This document shows, piece after piece, positions 1 through 7,435 of a stretch of DNA of 10,278 nucleotides. Under the pieces are notes generated by a model. The model was given only the letters and a program-made list of their open reading frames with translations. It was not told where the DNA came from and searched no databases. The DNA is taken from assembly GCA_015680635.1 (NCBI GenBank), contig JAABOA010000998.1, forward strand, positions 1 through 10,278, read 5' to 3'. Made by a program: the position numbers and the translations under genes. This DNA comes from Lunasporangiospora selenospora (Eukaryota; Mortierellomycota; Mortierellomycetes; Mortierellales; Mortierellaceae). Numbering within the stretch: position 1 is the first letter of the stretch; each line of letters starts with the position of its first letter.

Positions 1-564
1 ATTATTTCATGTCTATCCATCATGACCAAAGTTGTGCGTCGTCTTCTTTTTGAGAGAGAGGGTGAAAGTAGAAAGGGTGTGAGAGAGTAGGGATCAGCCC
101 ATACTCTCCAATAGACAAAGAACAAAGAAGCAAAAAAAAACCCTCCTCTCTCCTTGTCTTTCATTAACAAGCCTCTCTCACTCACTCACTCACTCACTCA
201 CACACGCGCCAATACACAAAACCCTCGGACATTCCTTCTCCTCTTTGTGCAGACAACTTTCAGCCAGAATCCATAGACAAGTCCAAGCCGGGTGGTTTGG
301 TCGGCAATGGCGATACATTTGAACTAGAGTTCTCTGGAAGTGGACCTGGATCTTCCTCCAATAACAATTCGGCGGGCAGTATGGACTATACCACCACCAA
401 TGGTGCCGGCAGTGGTGCGACGTTCTCTTGGTCTGCCAGTGAGCGAAGCAGCCGATCAGTCGAGTGCCTACTGATCTTTGATGAAGAGACTCAGGTCAGT
501 TACTACAGATACAGATTTGCGACTTGTGGAGAGGACTGGGCAGGGATTAATAATAAGAATCATT

Positions 565-599
<35 letters not shown>

Positions 600-2318
600 C
601 CAGGGGGGACCAATGGATCCGTTCGCTCTCTTCAGGACATGGACTGACTATAAAACATCCTAAAACACCATGCATCCTATCTCGTTCCTGTTGGTAGACC
701 TATACGCTTGAACGGCAGCACTATGCGTTCGTCTTTAATCAATCCGGTAGAAACAAAACTTCACAAAAGCCCCAAGTATTCCTTCCACCCAACAGCAAGA
801 GCGAATCGACCACGACGGCAGTATCACCAGCGCTGGGCTCTGCAATCTCTACACCCACACTACCCAAACAGAGCGGCAAGGAATCAAATGGCAAGATGGA
901 TCATGGTACGAGCAGCAGCAGCAGCAGCAGCAGCAAATCCAAGAAATCGGCTCCCAATGCCTCACCTTCATCCGCCCATACAAGTACATTGATTGTGCCG
1001 GAAAAGAAAAAGGCGCGAAGCAAAGCCACGACGAGCTCGCCTCAACGAGGCCGCCAGGCAGCTGAGGTGTTTGACGAAGGCGATGGTACGGATGATCTCG
1101 AAAAGGACCTGTTCAACGCATTCAATGACCTGGAGGCAGAAGCGGATGATGAGGATGAGGAGAAGGGTGGCGTGGACATGGACGGCAACGATGATGATGA
1201 CGATGAGGATATGAAGGAGGTGATCCCGTCTATGCTCCCACCGCCTCAACAACCAGTACAAAAAGTCGTCTCGCCCATGATGCCCTCGCTACCAGGGACA
1301 AAGGCTCCAGCAGCAGCAGCAGCAGCAGCAGCAGGGCCTACGAAAGGCGCAAGGGGAAGGCCAAGGATCCCACTTCCACCTCCCCCAGAGGCTCGCGAGG
1401 CAGCTGTTGCAGCAATGGGAGTGCCAGGACAAGGACCGCCCTCTGGAAAAGGGCCTCGCCCTCCCAAAGTCTCAATGTCTGGGAGTGATTCAGGATCCGG
1501 TTCATCTACCTCGGGATCGGGATCGGAATCCAGCTCAGGCAGTGGAAGTTCTTCAGGAAGTTCCAGTTCGGGATCTGGATCCGACTCTGGGTCAGGCTCC
1601 GATTCTGGGTCCGATTCCGGGTCCTCTGGGGGTGATCGACGAGCTAAACGACCTCGTCCGTCGTCGTCATCGTCGGCACAGCCTCCAGCGCCGATCGGTC
1701 TTGGCTTGTCCACGCCTGTGGGGGGGCCTTCTCTGGGACATGCGAGTGGGGGTGTGACGGGCGCGGGTGCACATGTAGGTGCATCTTCATTACAATCCAC
1801 ACCTAGGCCAGTGGCGGCTCCGAGAATGCCCAAACAAGGGGCGGGTAGCAGCACACCCCGGCCTGGAAGCACGCCCAAGCTTGGGGCCTCCAAGCACCTC
1901 TCTATACCGATGCCCATTCCGCCGCATGAGCGACAGCAATTGAAGCAACAACTGGAACAACAGCAACGAAAGGTTGCCCCACCGGTATCGCTTCCGAGTT
2001 CGACATCTCTAGATATGAGTGAGGATGATGAAGCTCTGGTCGACTTTTTGGAAGACTCGCTCAAGGTAAGGGAGGGGGGTTTCTTTTTTTCTTTTTTTTC
2101 TTTTTACTTTTAAGTCAGGACCACTAAATGCTTCATGTTTCTTTTTTGTATTTATTTTTCCGTTTCCTTCAAACTACCAGGAGGAAACCCCATCACCATC
2201 TGCACCCGTGGTTTCTAGGGGACCCATTTCGTTGAATGCATTCACAGAGTCGGTAGCGGGTGGAAGACCAGCACCCGAGGATGAGGGCGAAATCACAAGT
2301 AGCGATGAGGAGGATTAA
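1..2318 (+). CDS. EAF: EAF-family RNA polymerase II elongation factor, 5' end incomplete
   Basis: Proposed exons are ?..33, 253..494, 698..2065 and 2181..2318, with stop TAA at 2316. Introns start GTGCGT, GTCAGT and GTAAGG and end in AG, and all junctions keep one frame. Exon 2 reads YNFQPESIDKSKPGGL and later VECLLIFDEETQ; exon 3 continues TYTLERQHYAFVF. This matches the EAF N-terminal domain, including the conserved 'Y-N-F-x-P-x-S-I-D' and 'D-x-E-T-x-x-Y-T-L-E-R' blocks. In known systems EAF binds ELL in the nucleus and stimulates Pol II elongation. After the domain come Ser8, a Lys/Arg-rich patch, an acidic stretch (about 1124-1210), Ala8, a Ser/Gly/Asp tract (about 1478-1632), a Gln-rich segment and an acidic C-terminus ending SSDEED. 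The family's first beta strands are missing. An ATG at 9 is in frame with exon 2, but the frame is open to the window edge, so the true start is probably upstream. Family assignment is firm; exon 1 is weak. Confidence 0.88.
177..200. repeat. (CTCA)6 microsatellite in first intron
   Basis: Six perfect CTCA units are followed by a short CA run, just upstream of the 3' splice site at 251-252 of the EAF gene. It adds pyrimidines to the region before the acceptor. Confidence 0.9.
569..596. repeat. (AG)14 microsatellite in EAF intron 2
   Basis: Fourteen perfect AG dinucleotides lie inside the 203-nt intron 495-697 of the EAF gene. A second long AG run occurs at 3656-3679. Open reading through this intron gives Arg-Glu repeats, an artefact of the microsatellite and not coding sequence. 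Confidence 0.9.
911..934 (+). repeat. (AGC)8 coding repeat giving Ser8
   Basis: Eight perfect AGC codons in exon 3 of the EAF gene encode eight serines directly after the folded EAF domain. The same trinucleotide occurs as eight units at 1310-1333 in another register, where it encodes alanine. Confidence 0.95.
1310..1333 (+). repeat. (GCA)8 coding repeat giving Ala8
   Basis: Eight perfect GCA codons in exon 3 of the EAF gene encode eight alanines in a Pro/Ala-rich linker. The DNA strand motif is the same CAG-type repeat as at 911-934 but is read one base shifted. Confidence 0.95.
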
Positions 2319-2341
2319 CTGTTCCGTCAAATGGAAAAAAA

Positions 2342-2355
2342 AATAAAAAAATAAA
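2342..2355 (+). terminator. Poly(A) signal region of the EAF gene
   Basis: Two AATAAA hexamers (2342-2347 and 2350-2355) lie in an A-rich stretch 24 nt after the EAF stop codon. The position suits a polyadenylation signal, though A-rich sequence makes chance matches easy. The whole convergent gap between this stop and the opposite gene's stop is only 265 bp. Confidence 0.5.
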
Positions 2356-2583
2356 AAAAAAGATTAAATGTTTCTTGGGTAGCTCGAGTGTATAAAACCA
2401 AAGATCCAATATCTCGAGGAAGAGGGTGGAAAGGGTTTAACGGACATTGTATTATTCTATAAACTATTAGGTCCTATTAGTTAACCCTGATAGGTGTCTT
2501 GTGTCGCCAGGCCGGATAGGTTTAAATGGATGGTGATGAGAGGATGATGGTGATGATGGCGATAGTTGTTGAGTGATGAGTTT

Positions 2584-3435
2584 TTACCAGCCGTGACGAC
2601 CATTGATACAGTTGGGTACACGATTGCCATAGGCGTTGGAATGCTCTCGTTGCTCCCACTTGAGCAAAATTTTTTGGAATCTAATGTCAAAAAAAGAAAA
2701 GAAAAAAAGTCAGAAACTGTACGAAAAAAAAAGACAAATCAGAGAGGGAGCCAAGACTTACGGTTCTTCCCATGACTGGCACTCATCAGGGCAGTGACTC
2801 TCGACGTCTTGGACCATAGCCTGTCGAATATCGGATCCCATATCTTGAAAGATGTCATCCAGGGTTTCAACCACAGCAGCGTGCACCGTACCAAGGACAC
2901 TCTTCCGATGATCCCAAGGAGCAAAGCAGGCAATGCTCTTGGCGGATCCACAGACCTCGTCGGGCGAACGATGAGGAGGTTTGGCCTTGCAGTTGGAGTG
3001 GAATTCAGAAAAGATGGCATTGTCGATCACACCATCGCCTCGGTGTCGAGAGAGACGACTGTGGGCTTGTTTGAGTGGTTCGAGGGCTTCTTCCTGGTCC
3101 GATTCGGAGAGACTGTCGAATTGTCGGTTGAGAAGGATGGCATAGCGTTGAGCCAAAAAGTCGACGGGGGCCTTGCGACAGTCTCCTTCTGTTTTTCCGA
3201 GATGAGAGCCAGTGCGGAATGGAGGCCAATGGTGATCCAGGGGGAAAAATGAGAGAGAGGGAAGAGGAGGTATGGCTGAGTGAACTGAATAACCAAGGTT
3301 TCGGGCCTTTGATCAACTTTTGACCAAGATGCGGAAAAGGAAAAAAAGGGAGGATAGATTACCACATGCTTGGGTTGTGAGCGCAAAGAAAGGCACAGCT
3401 GTCAGACTCCAAGCGACAAGAGCGGTCAGCTTCAT
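2584..3435 (-). CDS. Small cysteine-containing secreted protein, function unknown
   Basis: Proposed exons on the minus strand are 3435..3363, 3185..2762 and 2680..2584, giving 197 aa. Exon 1 begins MKLTALVAWSLTAVPFFAL and continues TTQA, a clear signal peptide: Lys at 2, a hydrophobic core, and Ala-x-Ala-like cleavage after about residue 23. The mature part starts CGDCRKAPVDFLAQRY and has eight cysteines in all, two CxxC-like at the start and the last near the C-terminus (NCINGRHGW). Donors are GTAATC and GTAAGT, and the reading phase (1, then 2) is kept through both introns. Intron 2 (2681-2761) is 81 nt. The acceptor of intron 1 is uncertain. A tandem CAG-AAG acceptor lies at 3186-3191. Acceptors further upstream, with exon starts at 3284 or 3275, are also in frame and would insert about 30 Pro/Leu-rich residues. 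I recognise no domain; an extracellular or wall-associated role is inferred only from the signal peptide and cysteines. Confidence 0.72.
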
Positions 3436-3580
3436 GATGTTAGGTGGGCTTGAGTGATGAGTGGATAGGCGGTAGTAGTTTGAGGATCTTTAAAAGGACC
3501 TATTCTTTCTTGTGGAGGAGACTTTGTTGAGTAGAAGAGATGAGGCGAATGGTCTGTTGAGAGGGACAAAGGTGCGGTCC

Positions 3581-3587
3581 TCTTATA
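3581..3587 (-). promoter_or_regulatory. TATA-like element of the secreted-protein gene
   Basis: On the minus strand this reads TATAAGA, 146 nt upstream of the ATG at 3435. That distance is close to the TATA-to-ATG distances of three of the small genes further right. Confidence 0.4.
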
Positions 3588-3655
3588 GCTCTTCGCGCCT
3601 GCCTCAGTAAGGTCCTATCAATCCGAATGTAAAATATCTCGGACTGTTTCTGTCA

Positions 3656-3679
3656 AGAGAGAGAGAGAGAGAGAGAGAG
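3656..3679. repeat. (AG)12 microsatellite
   Basis: Twelve perfect AG units lie upstream of the TATA-like element of the secreted-protein gene. It may be part of its purine/pyrimidine-asymmetric promoter, but nothing in the sequence proves a role. Confidence 0.9.
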
Positions 3680-4020
3680 GAGATGATACAGATTCTACTA
3701 GAACCTATAATGAAAAGGACCGAAATCTCTCTAGACAAGGAGAAATTAAAGGGCAGGGTGTATGAGAAGGTCTCGATGGAGCTTTTCCCCCAGAAATAGA
3801 TTTTGAGAAAAAGAGGGGGAGGAGGGGAAGAGAGAACAACAAAGACAAAAATTAAACACTATCATGTCATCCCAGACCAGGAACTAATTGCTAGGGAAAT
3901 GTTGGATGTATTAATTCTAATAGTACGTTGATGCTAAAACCCAGTAGGATGGGATGCGATAGAAGGGTGCCTCAATTCTCTTGTAGCGGGAGGGGGGGGG
4001 GATGGGTTAAGGAGCGCGCT

Positions 4021-4221
4021 TTATGAGCGACTCACAGCAAGAGCATGAGCAGAAGTCTTGAAAGCTGTCCTTGCAGAGTATGGCGATGAATTGTTAGCTT
4101 GAGAAGTTTGGCTGTGAGAGTCCAGCGAGAGAGACGAGCGAGGGCTTGGAGAGGAGGAAGAGTTGGTGTTGTTGGTGCGAGATGAGGTCGCGTTAGCCTT
4201 GCGGAAGGTAAAGTTGGTCAT
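4021..4221 (-). CDS. Small C-tail family protein 1 (66 aa), function unknown
   Basis: This is a single-exon gene of 66 codons plus TAA. The first ATG in frame is at 4221 (MTNFTFRKANATSS); further upstream the frame has only a TTG. The protein is Ser/Asn/Thr-rich, lacks Cys and Trp, and has no signal peptide or membrane segment, so it is probably cytosolic or nuclear and disordered. Residues 54-66 are FKTSAHALAVSRS, the tail shared with four other genes in this window. The middle block SPRSSLSLDS resembles TPRSSFSLDS in the gene at 5302-5502, which is also exactly 66 aa and lies on the same strand, so these two look like tandem duplicates. The S/T-P-R context could be phosphorylated; that is inference. 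I recognise no known family. The shared tail makes me fairly sure it is a real gene despite its size. Confidence 0.78.
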   Translation of the reverse strand: MTNFTFRKANATSSRTNNTNSSSSPSPRSSLSLDSHSQTSQANNSSPYSARTAFKTSAHALAVSRS

Positions 4222-4431
4222 GTCTGTAGAAGTCAAGGGTATAGAGATTTTTTTTTCTTGAAGGGAGGCTTTGTCTTGTGGGGTATACCAGAGGGGGCGG
4301 TAATAGAGTAATCCTTGATTGGTATTGGTCTTTTGGTTGATGGAGATGCGCTAGGGTGACCCTTGAGGGTTGTCCTGGTTCAGAAGTGAGCTTGGTAGAT
4401 GAAGATTGGAAACAGACAGGTCAAGGTTCTT

Positions 4432-4438
4432 TTTTATA
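4432..4438 (-). promoter_or_regulatory. TATA box of small C-tail gene 1
   Basis: TATAAAA on the minus strand, 211 nt upstream of the ATG at 4221. This would give a leader of roughly 180 nt. Confidence 0.5.
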
Positions 4439-5224
4439 CACTCTTTGTCGTTGCATTTTGTTGTTATTGTTGTTCATAGTTCTGACAAATCTTTCTAAAC
4501 TTTGAAGGAACGACCATGCCGTCATTTACAATAGTTTACGCCACACCCAGAAAATAACTTTGTTTATTGAAGTTAAGGTTTTTTTTAAGGGCATTTGCGT
4601 CCGCCGCGCTTGTGCTTGGATTTGAAATCAAATTCCATGGGTCTGTTGCAATGTCGTGTGAGTCAAAGCTTGAAAGCCCTTGTGTTTGGGCCTCGACCAC
4701 AGACCCTTCTGCCCTGTGCATCATTTCTTTTGCGGGTTTGAGTCAGAAAGTCCTGTCAGTCAGTCGTCTCCTCTGGAAGGATAATCCGTCATTCGCGACA
4801 CATATCTAGTCAAGCTTGTGGTGTTTCTCCAAGCCGATTCTATCCGATCCACTAGGCTTGGAGTCTCTTCTAACAGTCTGTTCTCCCAAACCTCCCCCTC
4901 CCCCACAGAAGCACTGGATCAGGGCAACCAAAAGACCTTGCTGTTGAGCACTCTGAGGACTTCATAATGAATGGCTCAACAGTCGCCTTGTATAATAGTG
5001 AGACTTGTTTCTGATTTCACGACCTCACTCACAGATGACCAAGAATAAAAAATGCTGGTAAAAACTACAATGAGATTTTCGGAATGCTCAATGTCTTTAA
5101 TGAATCGTACCGACATGTTAGTTTTTACACCAACTTGAGAAACCACACAGTTTCTCTACAGCATTCTAGTTAAAATCCAATGTAAACAAGAGTTGAAAAG
5201 TAGGTAGAGTGTCAATGATATAGA

Positions 5225-5230
5225 TTTATT
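5225..5230 (-). terminator. Poly(A) signal of small C-tail gene 2
   Basis: AATAAA on the minus strand, about 70 nt beyond the stop codon at 5302-5304. The distance is normal for a fungal 3' untranslated region. Confidence 0.55.
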
Positions 5231-5301
5231 GGTATTTGAGATGGATGGTATATGACTAAAGTTGAAATGGCAAATGATGGTGACTTGATGTGGGATCGCT
5301 T

Positions 5302-5502
5302 TTATGATCGACTGACAGCATAGGCAAGTGCTGAAGTCTTGAACGACAATGTCTTTTTTGACCCCGAGGCAGGGCTAGAGGTGGAAGCAGCCGAGGATGC
5401 AGGCTTGAACGAGTCCAACGAGAATGAGGATCGTGGAGTCTGAGGGGCCGAAGCAGTCTTGGGAGAAACAGAGGAGGACTTGAAGAGGGTGAAGCCGGCC
5501 AT
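5302..5502 (-). CDS. Small C-tail family protein 2 (66 aa), function unknown
   Basis: This is a single-exon gene with ATG at 5502 in an A-rich context (seven or more A before ATGGCC) and stop TAA. The protein starts MAGFTLFKSSSVSPKT, is roughly 30 percent serine, and has no Cys, Trp, signal peptide or transmembrane segment. It ends at residues 54-66 with FKTSALAYAVSRS. Compared codon by codon with the tail of the gene at 4021-4221, seven of 13 codons differ, five synonymously and two by replacement. This supports selection on the protein. The N-terminus (M-A-x-F-x-x-x-K) is like that of the gene at 6241-6453, with which it is divergently arranged across a 738-bp spacer. The product is probably a disordered intracellular peptide whose C-terminus matters. 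The function is not known to me. Confidence 0.85.
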   Translation of the reverse strand: MAGFTLFKSSSVSPKTASAPQTPRSSFSLDSFKPASSAASTSSPASGSKKTLSFKTSALAYAVSRS

Positions 5503-5642
5503 TTTTTTTCTTGAGAGTTGAGAGAGTAATTAATTGAAGTAGGACGAGGAGCTTTTTTAGCAGAGAGATCCTTAAGAGGAACTGTGTTTTGTGTTTTTGA
5601 TGTGTGGGTTGATTGAGGAAAACCCCGGGGAGGTAACTGCCA

Positions 5643-5650
5643 ATTTATAT
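5643..5650 (-). promoter_or_regulatory. TATA box of small C-tail gene 2
   Basis: ATATAAAT on the minus strand, about 145 nt upstream of the ATG at 5502. Confidence 0.5.
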
Positions 5651-6070
5651 TTTTTTTGCGGGGAAGAGAAGTGAACACAGAGTGGACAAGGCTAGCCTAC
5701 TCTGGATCATCGTGGGTGGTCGAAGGTGAGTACACGAACAGAACTCAGGGTCGCAGGATGATGCCATGGCCTGTGTTCCATTGCGCAAACTGGGACCAAA
5801 CACTCCAACCCAAATGAAAATAGAGTTTCACCAACTGCGCCATGACTGACAAATCCCTCGCGCCGTATTCCTCCGCTCTCCTTTTAGTGTCACTCTCATT
5901 TGACAGAGGCTAAAAAAAAGTCTGTACAGAATATCCAGCTTGAGTCAGGGTGAACAAATCGTCCCAAATTTGGTTGTCATAATGCTCTAACAACCAGAGG
6001 GGAGTCGATTAGAAATCAATGACACTGCGGGGGGCATGGAGGTAGAGTCCAAACCTAATTGTGCTTTTGC

Positions 6071-6077
6071 TATTTAT
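6071..6077 (+). promoter_or_regulatory. TATA-like element of small C-tail gene 3
   Basis: TATTTAT, 170 nt upstream of the ATG at 6241. It is a weaker match than in the sister genes but is similarly placed. Confidence 0.4.
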
Positions 6078-6240
6078 CTCCCAGGTGTATCCCCCACTAA
6101 CCGACATCTTTTTCAACCGTCTTCAGCCTCAACTCGTGAACTAGTACAAAAGTGCAAGTATACCAATATCTGACCATCAGAACCACCTTCAAGACACTCT
6201 CCATTCCTCAACTTTCAAGAAGTAACTCCAACAAGCAACA

Positions 6241-6453
6241 ATGGCCGCTTTTGCTTTCAAGTCCTTATCATCTACCTCTGCCAAGAGCGCCTCCTCAAGC
6301 ACGGCCCCACAGTCGTCTCAGTCGTCAACTCGGAGTAGCAAGTCATTCTTTTCGTTCCGGAGCACCAAAGTCAACACAGGCTCTTCCCTTCGGGCTGCTG
6401 AACCGGCCAGCTTCAAGGTGTCATCGTTTGCCCATGTTGTTAGTCGTTCCTAA
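6241..6453 (+). CDS. Small C-tail family protein 3 (70 aa), function unknown
   Basis: This is a single-exon gene whose ATG has a good context (CAACAATGGCC) and whose stop is TAA. The protein begins MAAFAFKSLSSTSAKSASS, is very rich in Ser, Thr and Ala, and lacks Cys and Trp. Residues 58-70 read FKVSSFAHVVSRS, the most diverged version of the shared tail, but F, K, S, A and the final SRS are kept. A middle segment SKSFFSFRS may correspond to the PRSS-[LF]-SLDS block of genes 1 and 2. No signal peptide or membrane helix is seen. An AATAAA at 6578-6583 suits its 3' end. Other frames over the same stretch do not carry the tail. The family assignment rests on the tail and on similar size and composition. 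Confidence 0.82.
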   Translation: MAAFAFKSLSSTSAKSASSSTAPQSSQSSTRSSKSFFSFRSTKVNTGSSLRAAEPASFKVSSFAHVVSRS

Positions 6454-6577
6454 GAGATTATAGCTTTTAATCTGCTATTCACCTCCTTAATATACCCTCT
6501 TATACAGTATGGACTAATCGATCCTCTTCATGAGGCTGTTCAACAGAGTCATTCATTCATTCATTTTATTTTACTAC

Positions 6578-6583
6578 AATAAA
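6578..6583 (+). terminator. Poly(A) signal of small C-tail gene 3
   Basis: AATAAA, 125 nt after the stop at 6453, just after a short ATTC tetranucleotide repeat (6551-6562). Confidence 0.55.
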
Positions 6584-6984
6584 AAACCCCCCATTCATTT
6601 CATAACTTTTAGTGGTTTCTTGAACTTGCCTTTCTTGTTCTCACCCCATTTTTTTTGTCAGGTCTCTAAATCGAAAACAGGGTGCATTTAGGCTGCGCCA
6701 TGTTAATAGAAAAAATGAACTAGGGTACTAACATTAGGACGTACTCGTCATGGTACATTGGTGCATTTGTCGCAAAAAGAGTCAGAGTTCTTGGCTTGCA
6801 GTAGTCATGATGTCTTATACCCAACAGTCTTCATCATTCTTTATCACAAAGGGCCGACTTGGCACAGATTATTATCTGTTTGTCCAATGTTGAGCACCCA
6901 ACCCATTCACCGTATTGACCTTGACATTTTTCTTCGGTATGCATTCTCAAGACGTGTATGTAGAGGTATGCTGAACAATCGTTG

Positions 6985-6990
6985 TTTATT
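6985..6990 (-). terminator. Poly(A) signal of small C-tail gene 4
   Basis: AATAAA on the minus strand, about 97 nt beyond the stop codon at 7087-7089. Confidence 0.5.
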
Positions 6991-7086
6991 TGCTCAGTAC
7001 GTCTATGCGATTAAAGTAGAGCAAGTCAAACAGTATGATGACTGCACAATAAGCCAAGATGGCATGGGACGCGTCAAGAAAGTCCT

Positions 7087-7281
7087 TTAGGATCGGCTAG
7101 CAGCATAGGCCATGGCAGAGACCTTGAAATCGGATGGACCCTTGGAGCCGTTCTTTTGAGCAGGCTGTTCATTCTTGCTTGATCCGATGGCAGTCTTGTC
7201 GGTGGACTTTTCGGTCGTAGGGGTTGCTTGGACAACGGCAACCTTGTTCTTGTTGGAGCTAAGGAAATTCGGGATGGCCAT
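7087..7281 (-). CDS. Small C-tail family protein 4 (64 aa), function unknown
   Basis: This is a single-exon gene with ATG at 7281 (MAIPNFLSSNKNKVAVVQ). The frame stays open about 100 nt further upstream but contains no ATG, so this start is the only reasonable one. The middle is Lys/Asn/Gln/Thr-rich rather than purely Ser-rich. Residues 52-64 are FKVSAMAYAASRS. The tail differs from that of the gene at 9629-9868 in only one residue; at DNA level six codons differ synonymously and one by replacement. Both proteins also have an N-K-N-K or K-K-N-K cluster near residue 10, so genes 4 and 5 form a subgroup. There is no Cys, Trp, signal peptide or membrane helix. Role unknown. Confidence 0.83.
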   Translation of the reverse strand: MAIPNFLSSNKNKVAVVQATPTTEKSTDKTAIGSSKNEQPAQKNGSKGPSDFKVSAMAYAASRS

Positions 7282-7428
7282 GATGACTTGAAGGATTTCG
7301 AGATTGAAAATGAAAGTAATGGAGGTATTCCAAGGGTAAATACTTTGTTCAGGATGTAGTGGGTATTCGTTGGATCCCAAATTAACGAGTGGTGCTGAGG
7401 CAAGACAAGGGGATGGATCAAGTTGCCC

Positions 7429-7435
7429 TTTTATA
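7429..7435 (-). promoter_or_regulatory. TATA box of small C-tail gene 4
   Basis: TATAAAA on the minus strand within ATATAAAAGGGC, about 150 nt upstream of the ATG at 7281. It is among the best TATA matches in the window. Confidence 0.6.

Larger units (their letters stand above)
3436..4020. other. Intergenic: promoter of the secreted-protein gene and 3' side of the 4021 gene
   Basis: No gene is visible here. The left part is the leader and promoter of the minus-strand secreted-protein gene. It holds two near-identical palindromic blocks, AAGGACCTAT (3495-3504) and AAGGTCCTAT (3609-3618). An AG microsatellite and a G10 run (about 3991-4000) follow. The right part must contain the 3' untranslated region of the minus-strand gene ending at 4021; no convincing AATAAA is seen there, only an AATTAATA-like stretch near 3907-3915. 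Confidence 0.6.
4222..5301. other. Spacer between small C-tail genes 1 and 2
   Basis: The left 220 bp are leader and promoter of the minus-strand gene 1; the right 80 bp are the 3' untranslated region of gene 2. Between them I see no gene I can support. The longest ATG frame is a 62-codon minus-strand ORF (4724 to 4536, beginning MMHRAEGSVVEAQ) that has no recognisable motif and lacks the family tail. No terminal inverted repeats or transposase frames are visible. Confidence 0.5.
5503..6240. other. Divergent promoter region between small C-tail genes 2 and 3
   Basis: The 738-bp spacer lies between the ATGs of two family members pointing away from each other. It carries a TATA-like element for each (5643-5650 minus, 6071-6077 plus). 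Both leaders have a CTCAAC-T-[CT]-TCAAGAA-like sequence shortly before the ATG (about 5508-5522 minus, 6207-6221 plus). An AGGGG (stress-element-like) pentamer occurs near 5998. No coding sequence is supported; longer frames across the gene 2 leader lack an ATG. Confidence 0.55.
6454..7086. other. Convergent spacer between small C-tail genes 3 and 4
   Basis: This holds the 3' untranslated regions of the two converging genes, each with an AATAAA-type signal. A 110-codon plus-strand frame (6758-7090) starts with TTG, not ATG, has no motif, and overlaps the end of gene 4 in antisense; I do not consider it a gene. Confidence 0.55.

Noticed and set aside
1246-2064. Minus-strand frame of 272 codons antisense to the EAF gene
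   Set aside because: It mirrors the repetitive Ser/Gly/Asp and Ala tracts of the EAF exon. The sense frame has the EAF domain and consistent splice sites.
5256-5678. Minus-strand 140-codon frame over gene 2
   Set aside because: It begins with GTG, runs in a different frame through the leader and CDS of gene 2, is Pro/Arg/Ser-rich, and lacks the conserved tail.
6758-7090. Plus-strand 110-codon frame between genes 3 and 4
   Set aside because: TTG start, no motif, and it overlaps the 3' end of gene 4 in antisense. Best explained as chance openness of the untranslated region.
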